Source: an uncultured Elioraea sp.
Lineage (GTDB): Bacteria; Pseudomonadota; Alphaproteobacteria; Acetobacterales; Acetobacteraceae
Assembly (NCBI GenBank): GCA_937928775.1
Contig: CALFVI010000014.1
Span: forward strand, 21,028 to 85,027
Length of the DNA: 64,000 nt
Direction of reading: 5' to 3'
Positions 48,405 through 58,387 of this stretch are shown one piece after another. Under the pieces are notes generated by a model that was not told the DNA's origin, ran no database searches, and was given only the letters and a program-made list of their open reading frames with translations. The number at the start of each line of letters is the position of its first letter. Within the stretch, counting starts at the first letter, position 1. Both the position numbers and the translations under genes were made by a program.

Positions 48405-49166
48405 ATGACCGATGACCAGAGACTGGCGCTTGCCATACGCCTGGCCCGCGAGGCGGCAGGAGTGATCCTTGCTGCACGCAAGGCGGGGGTGACGGTCGCG
48501 GCCAAGGGTGACCTGACCCCCGTTACCGAGGCCGATCACGCGGCGGAGCGGCTGATCGTCTGCGCCATTCGGGCCGAAGACCCGGGCGTGACGGTGATCG
48601 CCGAGGAGGAGGTGGCAGCGGGGCAGGTTGGACCGCTCGGCGATGCGTGGTGGTTGATCGATCCCCTGGATGGCACGCGCGGCTTCGTGGAAGGGCGTGA
48701 CGAGTTCGCGGTCTGCCTCGGCTTCGTGCGCGCCGGACGGCCCGTGCTCGGGGCTATTGCTCTGCCCGCCTCGAACGAAGTGTTCTGGGGCATGGTCGGG
48801 CATGGCGCCTGGAAGGAGGATCCTAGGGGGCGGCGGCCGATTGCGGCGCGCGTGCCGCCGCCTGAGGGGCTCACCGTCTTCGCCTCGCGCCATCACGCGA
48901 ACGACCCGCGGCTTGCGCGCTTCGTCGCGGGGCTGCCGGTGGCCCGCCTGGTGAACGCGGCGTCGGCTCTGAAGTTCTGCCGCGTGGCCGAAGGTGAGGC
49001 CGACCTCTACCCGCGCTTCGGCCGCACCATGGAGTGGGACACCGCCGGGGCGCAGGCGATCGTCGAGGCTGCCGGTGGCAGCGTGACCACCCTCGCTGGC
49101 GTGCCCCTCACCTACGGCAAGCGGGACTTCGTCAACCCTGATTTCGTCTGCCGCGGCCGTCCGTGA
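48405..49166 (+). CDS. cysQ: 3'(2'),5'-bisphosphate nucleotidase / inositol monophosphatase family, CysQ-like
   Basis: Mg-dependent phosphatase of the IMPase superfamily. Metal-site motifs are EEEV (Glu67/68), DPLDGTRGF with Asp86 and Asp89, and EWDTAGAQAIVEAAGG near residue 212. The GTRGF form of the motif and the short 253-residue length suit CysQ, which removes pAp made in sulfate assimilation, though inositol or histidinol phosphate substrates cannot be excluded. The stop overlaps tsaC (GTGA). Confidence 0.85.
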   Translation: MTDDQRLALAIRLAREAAGVILAARKAGVTVAAKGDLTPVTEADHAAERLIVCAIRAEDPGVTVIAEEEVAAGQVGPLGDAWWLIDPLDGTRGFVEGRDEFAVCLGFVRAGRPVLGAIALPASNEVFWGMVGHGAWKEDPRGRRPIAARVPPPEGLTVFASRHHANDPRLARFVAGLPVARLVNAASALKFCRVAEGEADLYPRFGRTMEWDTAGAQAIVEAAGGSVTTLAGVPLTYGKRDFVNPDFVCRGRP

Positions 49167-50152
49167 CGCGCATTCTCGCCGCCGATGCTGCCGGAATCGC
49201 CGAGGCGGCCGCGCTGCTCAGCGCGGGCGGGCTGGTCGCCTTCCCGACCGAGACCGTCTACGGGCTCGGGGCGGATGCGACGGACGACCGCGCTGTCGCC
49301 CGGATCTTCGCGGCGAAGGAAAGACCACGCTTCAACCCTCTGATCGTGCATGTTTCCGATCAAGAAGCGGCCTTCCGCCTCGGGCGCAGCGACCACCGTG
49401 CGCGCGCCCTCGCCCTAGCCTTCTGGCCAGGGCCCCTCACCCTCGTGCTTCCCGCGATCGCGGACTGCCCGGTGTCTCTGCTCGCCCGCGCCGGGCTCGA
49501 CACTGTCGCCGTCAGGGTACCAGCTCATCCCGTCGCCCAGGCCCTGCTCGCCGAGGCCGGGCTGCCAATCGCCGCCCCCTCGGCCAACCGCTCGGGCCAT
49601 GTGAGCCCGACCACCGCCGCCCACGTGCTCGACGATCTCGCCGGCCGAATCGATGCGGTCTTGGACGGGGGTCCCTGCCCGGTCGGGGTCGAAAGCACGG
49701 TGCTCGACCTCAGTGACGAGGGCGCAACACTGCTCCGCCCGGGCGGCGTGACCGTGGAGGCGATCGAAGCAGTGATCGGGCCGATCGCCCCTCCCGGGCG
49801 CGGCAACGAGGCCGCGCCGAAAAGCCCCGGGCGCCTCACCAGCCACTATGCGCCGAGCCTTCCGCTTCGGCTCGATGCGCGGAGCATCGGCCCGGATGAG
49901 GCCCTGCTTGCCTTCGGCCCCTCCCCTCCGCCTGCGGCGTGCGCGATCAATCTCTCGCCCACGGGCGACCTCACAGAAGCGGCGGCGCAGCTCTATGCCG
50001 CGCTGCGCGCCCTCGATACTGAAGCTCGCCAGCGGGGGCTGACGCGGATCGCGGTGATGCCAATTCCCGCCCAAGGGCTTGGCCTTGCCATCGCCGACCG
50101 TCTTCGCCGGGCAGCCGGACCGCGCTGCCCGCCCGATGGCGACAGCGGTTGA
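49163..50152 (+). CDS. tsaC: L-threonylcarbamoyladenylate synthase, Sua5 type
   Basis: Makes threonylcarbamoyl-AMP for the t6A37 modification of ANN-decoding tRNAs. The YrdC domain shows FPTETVYGLGADAT, KERPRFNPLIVHV, PGPLTLVLP, VAVRVPAHPVAQALL and AAPSANRSGHVSPT. A second C-terminal domain (SHYAPSLPLRL onward) makes it the longer Sua5 form (329 residues) and not the single-domain TsaC. GTG start coupled to cysQ (GTGA). Confidence 0.93.
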   Translation: MTRILAADAAGIAEAAALLSAGGLVAFPTETVYGLGADATDDRAVARIFAAKERPRFNPLIVHVSDQEAAFRLGRSDHRARALALAFWPGPLTLVLPAIADCPVSLLARAGLDTVAVRVPAHPVAQALLAEAGLPIAAPSANRSGHVSPTTAAHVLDDLAGRIDAVLDGGPCPVGVESTVLDLSDEGATLLRPGGVTVEAIEAVIGPIAPPGRGNEAAPKSPGRLTSHYAPSLPLRLDARSIGPDEALLAFGPSPPPAACAINLSPTGDLTEAAAQLYAALRALDTEARQRGLTRIAVMPIPAQGLGLAIADRLRRAAGPRCPPDGDSG

Positions 50153-50184
50153 CCCGCCCACGCTTAGGGCGCAAGCCTCGCCCC

Positions 50185-51627
50185 ATGCCTGATACCACCG
50201 CCCACGCCCCCTCGCTGCCGTGCGCCGTGCGCGACCGTCTCCTCGCCGTGCTCGGCCCGCGCGGGCTTGTCGTCGAGCCGGGCGAGGTCGCGCCCTACAC
50301 CAGCGACTGGCGGGGCTTGTTCAGCGGCTCGGCGCTTGCCGTGCTGCGGCCGGCTTCGACCGCAGAGTGCGCCGCCGCCGTGCAGATCTGCGCAGCAGCT
50401 GGGCTGAAGATCGTGCCGCAGGCCGGCAATACCTCGCTCGTTGGCGGCTCGACCCCGCTCGGTCGCGGCGACGAGGTGATCCTGTCGGTGGCGCGGATGA
50501 ACCGCATTCTTGCCATCGATCCGGTCGATCTGACCATGGAGGTCGAGGCAGGCGCGGTGCTCGCCGAGGTGCAGAAGGCGGCAGAGGGGGCGGGATGCCT
50601 GTTTCCGCTTTCCCTCTCTTCAGAAGGAACCGCGCAAGTCGGCGGCCTGATCAGCAGCAATGCAGGCGGGAACACGACGGTGCGCTACGGCAACATGCGC
50701 GACCAGGTGCTCGGGCTCGAGGTGGTGCTCGCCGATGGCAGCGTGCTCGACCTGATGCGACGGTTGCGCAAGGACAATCCGGGATACGCCCTCCGCCACC
50801 TCTTTATTGGCGCGGAAGGCACGCTCGGCATCATCACCCGCGCGGTGCTGCGGCTCCAGCCGGCGAACAGGGACACCGCCGTCGCGCTGGCCGCTGTCGC
50901 CTCGGTTGAGGCAGCGCTTGATCTCCTCGGTCGCGTGCGGAGGCATGCCGGGCCGTCACTGAACGCGTTCGAACTGATGGACCGTTTCGGCGTCGCGCTC
51001 GTGTTGAAGCACATTCCCGGCACGCAAGATCCGCTCGCCGAACCCCATCCTTACTACTGTCTGATCGAACTCTCCTCACCTGCTTCGGAGGCCGGACTGC
51101 GCGCGGGTCTGGAGTCGGTGCTGGCGGAGGCGATCGAGGATGGGCTTGTCCGCGATGCCACGCTGGCCGAAAGCGAAGCGCAGCGACGCGCGCTGTGGCG
51201 CCTGCGCGAGGAGCACGCCGAGGCGCAGAAGCGCGAGGGTGCCTCGGTGAAGAACGACGTTTCGGTTCCGATCTCACGCATCCCCGACCTGCTGCGCGAG
51301 GGCACGGCGGCCGTGCGCGCGATCATCCCCGATGTGCGTCCCTGCGCCTTCGGCCATCTCGGCGACGGCAACATCCATTTCAACTTCTCCCGCCCGGTCG
51401 AGATGACGAACGAGGACTTCCTCGCCCGCTGGGACGACATCGTCGCTGCGGTGAATGAGGTGGTGCGTCGCCTGGGCGGCAGCTTCGCCGCTGAGCACGG
51501 TATCGGCCGGCTGAAGACAGCCACCCTCGCAGCCTGGCGGGCGGAGCCGGAACTCGAGGTGATGCGCCGCCTGAAGCGCGCGCTCGATCCGACGGGCCTC
51601 TTCAACCCAGGCAAGCTCTTGCCCTGA
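50185..51627 (+). CDS. FAD-linked oxidoreductase, D-2-hydroxyacid dehydrogenase type (GlcD/D2HGDH-like)
   Basis: Flavoprotein of the vanillyl-alcohol-oxidase/GlcD superfamily, 480 residues. The FAD-binding PCMH domain shows PQAGNTSLVGGSTP, EVEAGAVLAEVQKAAEG, LSSEGTAQVGGLISSNAGG and FIGAEGTLGIITRAVL; the C-terminal cap has FGHLGDGNIHFNFSRP and EHGIGRLK, whose histidines bind substrate or metal in D-2-hydroxyglutarate and D-lactate dehydrogenases. The substrate cannot be fixed from sequence; D-2-hydroxyglutarate or D-lactate is most likely. A TTG at 50149 (TTGA overlap) is an alternative start. Confidence 0.88.
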   Translation: MPDTTAHAPSLPCAVRDRLLAVLGPRGLVVEPGEVAPYTSDWRGLFSGSALAVLRPASTAECAAAVQICAAAGLKIVPQAGNTSLVGGSTPLGRGDEVILSVARMNRILAIDPVDLTMEVEAGAVLAEVQKAAEGAGCLFPLSLSSEGTAQVGGLISSNAGGNTTVRYGNMRDQVLGLEVVLADGSVLDLMRRLRKDNPGYALRHLFIGAEGTLGIITRAVLRLQPANRDTAVALAAVASVEAALDLLGRVRRHAGPSLNAFELMDRFGVALVLKHIPGTQDPLAEPHPYYCLIELSSPASEAGLRAGLESVLAEAIEDGLVRDATLAESEAQRRALWRLREEHAEAQKREGASVKNDVSVPISRIPDLLREGTAAVRAIIPDVRPCAFGHLGDGNIHFNFSRPVEMTNEDFLARWDDIVAAVNEVVRRLGGSFAAEHGIGRLKTATLAAWRAEPELEVMRRLKRALDPTGLFNPGKLLP

Positions 51628-51649
51628 GCGACAGAGCGACCGCGCGCCC

Positions 51650-52768
51650 ATGTCCCGGCTGACCCGCTACATCCTGCACCAGCTCGCAGTGGGCCTTGTC
51701 GCCGTAACCCTCGGGCTCGCCCTGCTCGTGTGGCTGACACAGAGCCTGCGCTTCCTGGACCTTGTGCTCAATCGCGGGCTCTCTCTCGGTGTCTTCCTCG
51801 AGCTGACCGCGTACATGCTGCCAAATTTCATCGCAGTGGTGCTGCCGGTGACCACCTTCATCGTCGTACTTGCCGTCTATCATCGGCTGGAAAACGACCG
51901 CGAACTGGTGGCCATGCGCGCAGCGGGCCTCAGCCCGCTCGCTCTGGCCCGCCCGGCCCTGATCATCGCCTCCGCGGTAGCCGCGATCGGGTGGGCGATG
52001 AACCTGTGGGTGGTGCCAGAGACCTACCGCGCGTTCCGCGAATACCAGTTCGACATTCGCCACCGCATGGCAGCGGTATTGCTGCAGGAGGGCGTGTTCT
52101 CGAATCTCGGCGAGGGGCTGACGGTGTTCGTGCGCGCACGCGAAGCGGACGGCTCGTTTCGCGGTATTCTGCTGCACGACGCGCGCGACCCGCGTGCTCC
52201 GGCCACCGTCTTCGCCGAGCGTGCCTGGTTCACGGTGGAGGAGGGCGCGCCCAGGGCGGTGCTCATCAACGGGTTGCGCCAGGAGCTTGAGCCTCGCACC
52301 GGCACCGTGCGCACGCTCAGCTTCAGGGAGAACCAGATCACCATCGCCACACCGGCTATGCGCGAGGAGGAACGCTACCGGGAGGCGCGCGAACGGACCG
52401 TGGGCGAGCTCCTGTTCCCCGATCCAGGCGACCAGATCAGCGAGCGCGACCGACGCCGCTTCTTGGCCGAGGCGCACCAGAGGCTGAGCGGCCCTTTCGT
52501 TGCCGTCTCCCTCGTGTTGGTCGCGCTCGCTTTCCTGCTCGGCGGCGACTTCAGCCGGTTCGGCAAGGCGCGGCGGATGGGCGCCGCGGTGCTGGTGGGT
52601 GCCGGCTTGATTGCAGCCGGTGTGACGCTCGGCAATCTCGCGGCACGGCACCTCGTGCTGGTGCCGATGATCTGGCTGCACGCCCTCCTGCCCGGGATCA
52701 TCGCCCTCATCTGGCTTCTCGCGCCGTGGCAGGGCCGCCACCCGGCCGGGATGGCGGCCGCGCGCTGA
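51650..52768 (+). CDS. lptF: LPS export permease LptF
   Basis: Inner-membrane permease that with LptG and LptB2 extracts LPS. The 372 residues have three N-terminal and three C-terminal membrane helices flanking a periplasmic beta-jellyroll domain (about residues 130-265). LENDRELVAMRAAGLSPLAL is the conserved coupling-helix segment. lptF, lptG and lptD follow each other here, 11 bases separating lptF and lptG. Confidence 0.93.
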   Translation: MSRLTRYILHQLAVGLVAVTLGLALLVWLTQSLRFLDLVLNRGLSLGVFLELTAYMLPNFIAVVLPVTTFIVVLAVYHRLENDRELVAMRAAGLSPLALARPALIIASAVAAIGWAMNLWVVPETYRAFREYQFDIRHRMAAVLLQEGVFSNLGEGLTVFVRAREADGSFRGILLHDARDPRAPATVFAERAWFTVEEGAPRAVLINGLRQELEPRTGTVRTLSFRENQITIATPAMREEERYREARERTVGELLFPDPGDQISERDRRRFLAEAHQRLSGPFVAVSLVLVALAFLLGGDFSRFGKARRMGAAVLVGAGLIAAGVTLGNLAARHLVLVPMIWLHALLPGIIALIWLLAPWQGRHPAGMAAAR

Positions 52769-52779
52769 GGCCGGCGACC

Positions 52780-53892
52780 ATGCGGCTGCCGCGCGTCCTT
52801 CCCCTCTACGTCGGACGGGTGTTCCTCGCTTCGACGCTTTCCGTGCTGGCCGGCTTGCTCGCGATCGTCGCGCTCCTCGACGTGATCGAACTCACTCGCC
52901 GGGCGGCGGGGCGAACCGAGGTGCCGTTTTCCCGCCTGGCCGAGATCACGGCGTTGAAACTGCCGTTTCTTGCCATCGAGATCCTGCCGTTTGCGGTGTT
53001 GATCGGCGGCCTCATCGCATTTTGGCGTCTGACGCGCAGCTCCGAACTGATCGTCGCACGTGCTGCCGGAATTTCCGCCTGGCAGTTTCTTGCCCTGCCC
53101 GTGCTCGCAGCGCTCGCCCTCGGCATCGTGGCGATCACGACGGTCAGTCCTGTCGCCGCCGTGCTGTTCGCGCGTGCCGACCGCCTCGATGCGACCTTGC
53201 TGCGCGGCGGCGCGGGCCCCTTGGGCCTGACGGGAGGTGGGCTGTGGCTGAAGCAGCGCGACAGCGGCCTTGTCGCGCAGGGCAGCGCCATCCTGTACGG
53301 GGCGCGCGTGCAAGCCTCCGGCGAGCGGCTGGTGCTCGAGCGCGTGTCCGTCTTCCGGCTCGGCCCGGATGATCGGCCAGTCGGGCGCATCGAGGCGGAG
53401 CGCGCCGTACTCGAGCCGGGCTTTTGGCGCCTGGAGAACGCCGCCGTGCTTGCCAATGATCGTTTTTCGGCCCCGGTGCCGGCGCTCCTCCTGCCAAGCG
53501 ATCTCACCCTCGAGCGACTGCAGGAAGGGCTCGCCCCGCCCGATACGCTCTCGTTTTGGGACCTGCCGAGGTTCGCTCGCCTGCTTGAGGAGGCGGGGTT
53601 TCCGGCCCAGCGTCACCGGCTGCGATTCCACATGCTGCTCGCGCTTCCTGTTCTGGCCGCGACCATGGCGTTGGTGGCAGCTGGCTTCGCGATGCGGCCG
53701 GCGCGCCGCGGCGGCGCCGCGTTTCTGGCTGCGGCCGGAGTGGGAGCGGGGTTCAGCCTCTTCACCTTCACCAAGGTGGTGGGAGAATTCGGCGTCGGCG
53801 GCGCGCTGCCGATCGGCCTTGCCGCCTGGACGCCGACCGTGGTCGGGCTGATGCTGGCGCTGTCCCTTCTCCTGCATCAGGAGGACGGGTGA
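52780..53892 (+). CDS. lptG: LPS export permease LptG
   Basis: Partner of LptF in the LptB2FG ABC transporter. ATG 52780 gives 370 residues; the N-terminus RVLPLYVGRVFLASTLSVLAG, the coupling segment LTRSSELIVARAAGISAWQF, a periplasmic beta domain and three C-terminal helices ending in the TFTKVVGEFGVGGALP segment match the YjgP/YjgQ family. The next start (lptD GTG) follows the stop without any gap. Confidence 0.93.
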   Translation: MRLPRVLPLYVGRVFLASTLSVLAGLLAIVALLDVIELTRRAAGRTEVPFSRLAEITALKLPFLAIEILPFAVLIGGLIAFWRLTRSSELIVARAAGISAWQFLALPVLAALALGIVAITTVSPVAAVLFARADRLDATLLRGGAGPLGLTGGGLWLKQRDSGLVAQGSAILYGARVQASGERLVLERVSVFRLGPDDRPVGRIEAERAVLEPGFWRLENAAVLANDRFSAPVPALLLPSDLTLERLQEGLAPPDTLSFWDLPRFARLLEEAGFPAQRHRLRFHMLLALPVLAATMALVAAGFAMRPARRGGAAFLAAAGVGAGFSLFTFTKVVGEFGVGGALPIGLAAWTPTVVGLMLALSLLLHQEDG

Positions 53893-56073
53893 GTGCCCCA
53901 GCGCCGGATCAGCGGGGCCTTCGTTGCCCTGGCCACACTCTTCGCCGCAGACGGTACGCTCTCGCAACCGCGGCGCCTCACCGAGGCCGACCGCCAACCG
54001 GTGACCTTCACCGCGGGGGAAGTGCTCTACGACGAGACCGAAGACCTCGTGATCGCCCGTGGGGGGGTCGAGGCTTGGCAGGGCGAGAGGATCCTGCGTG
54101 CGCGCGAGATCACGTTCCAGCGGCGCACCGGGCGCGCCGCTGCGCGCGGCGATGTGGTGCTGATGGAGCCCGACGGGCAGGTCCTGTTCGCCGAAGAGGC
54201 CGAACTCACAGAGGACCTGCGGGAAGGGGTGATCCGGGAGTTGCGCGCCCTGCTTGCCGAAGGCGGCCGGCTTGCCGCCCCGGGCGCCGTTCGCTCGCAG
54301 GGAAGGCTCACCACCATGCGCCGCGCCGTCTACACCACCTGCGAGGCCTGCCCGCGCGATCCCCTGCGGCCGCCGCTGTGGCAGATCCGCGCCAACCGCG
54401 TTGTTCACGACGAACAGGACAAGATCGTCGAGTATTTTGATGCCACGCTGCAGCTGGGCGGCGTGCCGGTGCTCTATGTGCCGTATTTCTGGCACGCCGA
54501 CCCGTCTGAACGCCGCAAATCTGGTTTTCTGGTCCCGCAGTTCGGCCGATCGACCTATCTCGGTCCGTATTTCCGCCAACCATACTATTGGGTGATCTCG
54601 CCTTCGGCGGACGCCACCATCGCGCCGATGATCACCGGCAATCGCGGACCCGCCCTGTTCGGCGAGTATCGCCAGCGCTTCAACGCGGGGCTCGTCACGC
54701 TCCAGGGAAGCGGCGCGCGCGACACCCGTGACGACCGCCAGCGCGGCCACGTCTTCGGGTCGCTGCGCTTCACTGTGAACGAAACCTTCCGCACGGGGCT
54801 CGACCTGCAGCGCTCGTCCGACAACACCTACCTGCGACGGTACCGCGTGGGCTCGCTCAACAATCAGCCCGTGCTCGTCTCGACACCGTTCATCGAGGGG
54901 TTTTCGCCCACCGGCTATCTGCGTGCCGACGCCTTCTTCTTCCAAGGGCTCGGCTCCGAGGACGATGATCGCCGCACGCCCGTTGTGCTGCCGCGCCTGT
55001 TCGCCGAGTTCCAGACCGACCCTGACCGGTTCGGCGGAGTCTTGCGCGCCGATGCCGGCATCTTCGTCGCCGCGCGGCGGCAGGGGACGGATACGCAGCG
55101 CATCGCCTCACGCCTCCGCTACACGCTCCCCTGGCGGGGACCGATCGGACAAGTCTGGTCGCTCGACGGCAATCTCGACCTGATCGGCTACGCCGTGCGC
55201 GGTGACCCGCGCAGCACGCCTGTGCCGGGCGGGATCACCGGCGAGGATGGCAGGATCCAGCCGCAGATCGCGCTCACGTGGCGCTGGCCGTTCCTGCGCC
55301 CGGGCGGAGACTGGGGCAGCCAGCTCGTCGAGCCGATCCTGCAGGGGGTGGTTGGCCCCAACCGCGGACGGAACCCGCGCATCCCGAACGAGGACAGTGT
55401 CGATTTCGAGTTCACCGACGCGACTTTGTTCGGCTTCAACCGTTTCCCTGGGCGCGACCGGCTCGATGGCGGGGCGCGACTGAACGCGGGCCTGCGTGGG
55501 GCTTGGTATCTGCCCGGGGGGCAAAGTGTGGAAGGCCTGTTCGGCCAGGCCTTCCGTGCCGCCGCCGACGATCTCTACCCCGCAGGGTCGGGGCTCGAGG
55601 GAAGGCGGTCTGACTACGTCGCGCGGCTGACCGTCGTTCCCTCGCAGCACCTCAGCCTGTCCTACCGCACCCGGCTCGCGCGCGACACGCTGGCGACCGA
55701 ACTTGCCGACATCTCGACCACGCTCTCCGGCTTCGGGCGCTACCTCACTGTCTCCTACCTCACCGCTCCCGCGCAGCCCGAGGCATTGCAGCCCTCCGCG
55801 CGGCGCGAGATCGGCGGTACTATGGGCGGGCGCATCGCCGGCCACTGGTCGGGCTTCGTCGGCGGCAGACGCGACCTCGCGCGCGAACAGATGGTCACCT
55901 CCTTCGCCGGCGTGCGGTACGAGGATGAGTGTTTCGTCTTCGCCCTCACCTACCTCCGCCGCTTCGCTTCGGCCCGTGACCGCACGTCCGGGTTTTCGGA
56001 CGGATCCGGCACCGACCTCCTGTTCACGATCGTGTTCAAGACCGTGGGTGAGTTTGGCTTCTCCGCTCTGTGA
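53893..56073 (+). CDS. lptD: LPS-assembly outer-membrane protein LptD
   Basis: Outer-membrane beta-barrel that with LptE inserts LPS. The GTG directly after the lptG stop begins a signal-like N-terminus, then the OstA/LptA-like domain (about residues 35-170: LTEADRQPVTFTAGEVLYDE and the RAREITFQRRTGRAAARGD segment) with the Cys pair TCEACP, then a long barrel with alternating aromatic strands up to FGFSAL, a typical C-terminal aromatic-ending strand. A further Cys in YEDECFVF can pair with the N-terminal ones. 726 residues. Confidence 0.92.
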   Translation: MPQRRISGAFVALATLFAADGTLSQPRRLTEADRQPVTFTAGEVLYDETEDLVIARGGVEAWQGERILRAREITFQRRTGRAAARGDVVLMEPDGQVLFAEEAELTEDLREGVIRELRALLAEGGRLAAPGAVRSQGRLTTMRRAVYTTCEACPRDPLRPPLWQIRANRVVHDEQDKIVEYFDATLQLGGVPVLYVPYFWHADPSERRKSGFLVPQFGRSTYLGPYFRQPYYWVISPSADATIAPMITGNRGPALFGEYRQRFNAGLVTLQGSGARDTRDDRQRGHVFGSLRFTVNETFRTGLDLQRSSDNTYLRRYRVGSLNNQPVLVSTPFIEGFSPTGYLRADAFFFQGLGSEDDDRRTPVVLPRLFAEFQTDPDRFGGVLRADAGIFVAARRQGTDTQRIASRLRYTLPWRGPIGQVWSLDGNLDLIGYAVRGDPRSTPVPGGITGEDGRIQPQIALTWRWPFLRPGGDWGSQLVEPILQGVVGPNRGRNPRIPNEDSVDFEFTDATLFGFNRFPGRDRLDGGARLNAGLRGAWYLPGGQSVEGLFGQAFRAAADDLYPAGSGLEGRRSDYVARLTVVPSQHLSLSYRTRLARDTLATELADISTTLSGFGRYLTVSYLTAPAQPEALQPSARREIGGTMGGRIAGHWSGFVGGRRDLAREQMVTSFAGVRYEDECFVFALTYLRRFASARDRTSGFSDGSGTDLLFTIVFKTVGEFGFSAL

Positions 56074-56123
56074 CCGACCGAAGCCGTTGCCGCAGCCGCG
56101 CCCTAGGCCTAAGCAAGCGGATC

Positions 56124-57389
56124 ATGCGACGTCTTGTGCTCAGCCTCGCCGCCGCGCTCACGCTGGTCGTCACGTCACCGGCCGCCGCGGCGCAATCGGC
56201 CGGCATCGTCGCGGTGGTGAATGGCGACATAATTACCACCTTCGATGTAGAGTCGCGTCGGCGCCTGTTCGCCGCCACCGCCGGCCTGCCGCTCACGGCG
56301 GAGGTGCTTGAGCGCATCACGCCGCAGGTGCGCCGCCTTCTGGTTGATGAGCGGCTTCGCCTGCAGGAGGCGATGCGCAGACGAATCCCCGTCACGGATG
56401 CCGAAGTCGCAAGCGCGATCGCGCGCATCGAGCGGCAGAATGGCCTGCCCGAAGGAGCCTTGCGCGCCAACCTCGCCCGCCAGGGCATCGACATGCGCGC
56501 GCTGTACGCGCAGGTACGTGCCACCATCGCCTGGGCAAAACTGGTGCGGGCCGAACTCGGTGCCCAGGCTGAGGTTGACCCCGCCCAGGTGCGCGAGCGC
56601 TTGCGCGAAATTGAGGCGGCGACCGGCCAACCCGAGTTCCTGGTCTCGGAGATCTTCATCGCCGTCGACGACCCTTCCCAGGAGCGGGAGGCGGAACGAA
56701 CGGCGGCCGATCTGATCGACCAACTTCGCCGCGGTGCTCCCTTTGCCGCCGTCGCCGCCCAGTTCAGCCAGGCGCTTACGGCCGAGGAGGGGGGTGATCT
56801 CGGTTGGGTCCGGCTGGGCCAGCTGGAGCCGGAGGTGGACGCCGTGCTGCAGCAGATGCCGGTCGGAGCCGTTTCGTTTCCAATCCGCACGGCCGGCGGC
56901 TATACGGTGGTGACGCTCAGGGCGAGGCGCGAAGTCGGCCGCGATATCGCCACCCTGGTCACGCTGCGCCAAGCGTTTTTGCCCTTCGATACCGTGCTTG
57001 ACCCGCGCGCGCCGACCCTGCAGCAGATCCGCACCCTCGAGAGCGCACGACGGATTTCCGACACGGCGCGGGGCTGCGAAGCCTTCGAGCGCGCGGCGCA
57101 AACGGCGGGCGCTCGTCTCACCGTGCCTCCGGGCGACCTCCGGCTCGACCAACAGCCGGGCGAACTGCAGCGGATCCTCGCGGGGCTCTCGCCTGGTCGG
57201 CCGAGCGAGCCGCTGATCGCCCCCGATGGCATCGTGCTGTTCATGGTCTGCAACCGCCGGCAGGAGAACCTCGCCATCCCCACGCCTGAGGCGGTGGCGG
57301 AGACCATCCTGCGCGAGCGCATCGATCTGTTGTCGCGGCAGATGATGCGCGACCTCCGCCGCCGGGCCGACATCGAGTTCCGCTCATGA
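56124..57389 (+). CDS. surA: Periplasmic chaperone / peptidyl-prolyl isomerase SurA
   Basis: Escorts outer-membrane proteins such as LptD. ATG 56124 opens a Sec signal peptide (RRLVLSLAAALTLVVTSPAAAA), then the SurA_N chaperone domain (IVAVVNGDIITTFDVESR) and one well-formed parvulin domain (LVSEIFIAVDD to GGDLGWVRLGQL, residues about 170-285). The second PPIase-like part is degenerate, as in many alphaproteobacterial SurA. A GTG at 56070 overlapping the lptD stop (GTGA) would add 18 basic residues before the signal and remains possible. Confidence 0.88.
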   Translation: MRRLVLSLAAALTLVVTSPAAAAQSAGIVAVVNGDIITTFDVESRRRLFAATAGLPLTAEVLERITPQVRRLLVDERLRLQEAMRRRIPVTDAEVASAIARIERQNGLPEGALRANLARQGIDMRALYAQVRATIAWAKLVRAELGAQAEVDPAQVRERLREIEAATGQPEFLVSEIFIAVDDPSQEREAERTAADLIDQLRRGAPFAAVAAQFSQALTAEEGGDLGWVRLGQLEPEVDAVLQQMPVGAVSFPIRTAGGYTVVTLRARREVGRDIATLVTLRQAFLPFDTVLDPRAPTLQQIRTLESARRISDTARGCEAFERAAQTAGARLTVPPGDLRLDQQPGELQRILAGLSPGRPSEPLIAPDGIVLFMVCNRRQENLAIPTPEAVAETILRERIDLLSRQMMRDLRRRADIEFRS

Positions 57390-58387
57390 CCGTGCTCGCC
57401 CTCACCATGGGCGACCCGGCGGGGATCGGCGGCGAGATCGCGCTCGCTGCCTGGCAGGCCCTGCGCGCCCAAGGGCCAGCCTTCGTCGCGATCGACGATC
57501 CGGTGCGGCTTGCTGCCCTTGCCGGCACACTTGGGCGAAATGTTCCGGTCCGCGCGGTGGCGTCCGTCGCGGAGGCCGCTGCCCTCTTTCAGCGCGCGCT
57601 GCCGGTGCTGCCCACCCCGCTGCCGACCCCTGTACGGCCCGGCCACCCCGACCCCGCGCACGGGCCCGCCATCCTCGCCGCGATCCGCCGCGCCGTGGCA
57701 CTCGCCCGTGCGGGCGACGTGGCGGGCATCGTCACCAACCCGATCGCCAAGACCACGCTGTTCGCTGCCGGGCTGCCCCATGCCGGCCACACCTCCTGGC
57801 TCGCCGAGCTCGCGGGGGGCGGCGAGCCCGTGATGATGCTCGCTTCGCCCCGGTTGCGCGTCGTGCCCGTCACCGTGCACATCCCGCTCGCCCGGGTCGC
57901 GCACGCGCTGACGATGGATCGGATCATCACCGTCGGACGTGTCGTTGCCTCTGCGTTGGCGACAGACTTCGGCTTCGCCCGGCCGCGCCTCGCAGTCGCC
58001 GGCCTCAATCCGCATGCGGGAGAAGCGGGCACGATCGGGGACGAGGAGGAGCGCATCATCCGCCCTGCCATCGCTTCGTTGCGCGGGATGGGCCTCGAGG
58101 TCAGCGGGCCGCACGCGGCGGACAGCCTGTTCCACGACCGTGCGCGGCAAGGCTTTGATGTCGCAATCTGCATGTATCACGACCAGGCTCTGATCCCGGT
58201 GAAGACGCTCGACTTCGCGGGCACGGTGAATGTCACCTTGGGGCTTCCCATCGTGCGCACGAGCCCCGATCACGGCACCGCCTACGACATCGCAGGGCAA
58301 GGCAAGGCCGACCCTTCGAGCCTGATCGCCGCCCTTCGCCTTGCTGCCGAGATCGCCGCCCGCCGCCGCCTCGCCCGCGCGGCGTGA
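57386..58387 (+). CDS. pdxA: 4-hydroxythreonine-4-phosphate dehydrogenase PdxA
   Basis: NAD-dependent dehydrogenase in pyridoxal-phosphate synthesis. Family motifs: LTMGDPAGIGGEI at the start, VTNPIAKTTL, GHTSWLAEL, GLNPHAGEAGTIGDEE (metal-binding His), MYHDQALIPVK (metal-binding His) and TSPDHGTAYDIAGQGKA. 333 residues. ATGA overlap with surA and GTGA overlap with rsmA make this the usual surA-pdxA-rsmA unit. Confidence 0.96.
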   Translation: MTVLALTMGDPAGIGGEIALAAWQALRAQGPAFVAIDDPVRLAALAGTLGRNVPVRAVASVAEAAALFQRALPVLPTPLPTPVRPGHPDPAHGPAILAAIRRAVALARAGDVAGIVTNPIAKTTLFAAGLPHAGHTSWLAELAGGGEPVMMLASPRLRVVPVTVHIPLARVAHALTMDRIITVGRVVASALATDFGFARPRLAVAGLNPHAGEAGTIGDEEERIIRPAIASLRGMGLEVSGPHAADSLFHDRARQGFDVAICMYHDQALIPVKTLDFAGTVNVTLGLPIVRTSPDHGTAYDIAGQGKADPSSLIAALRLAAEIAARRRLARAA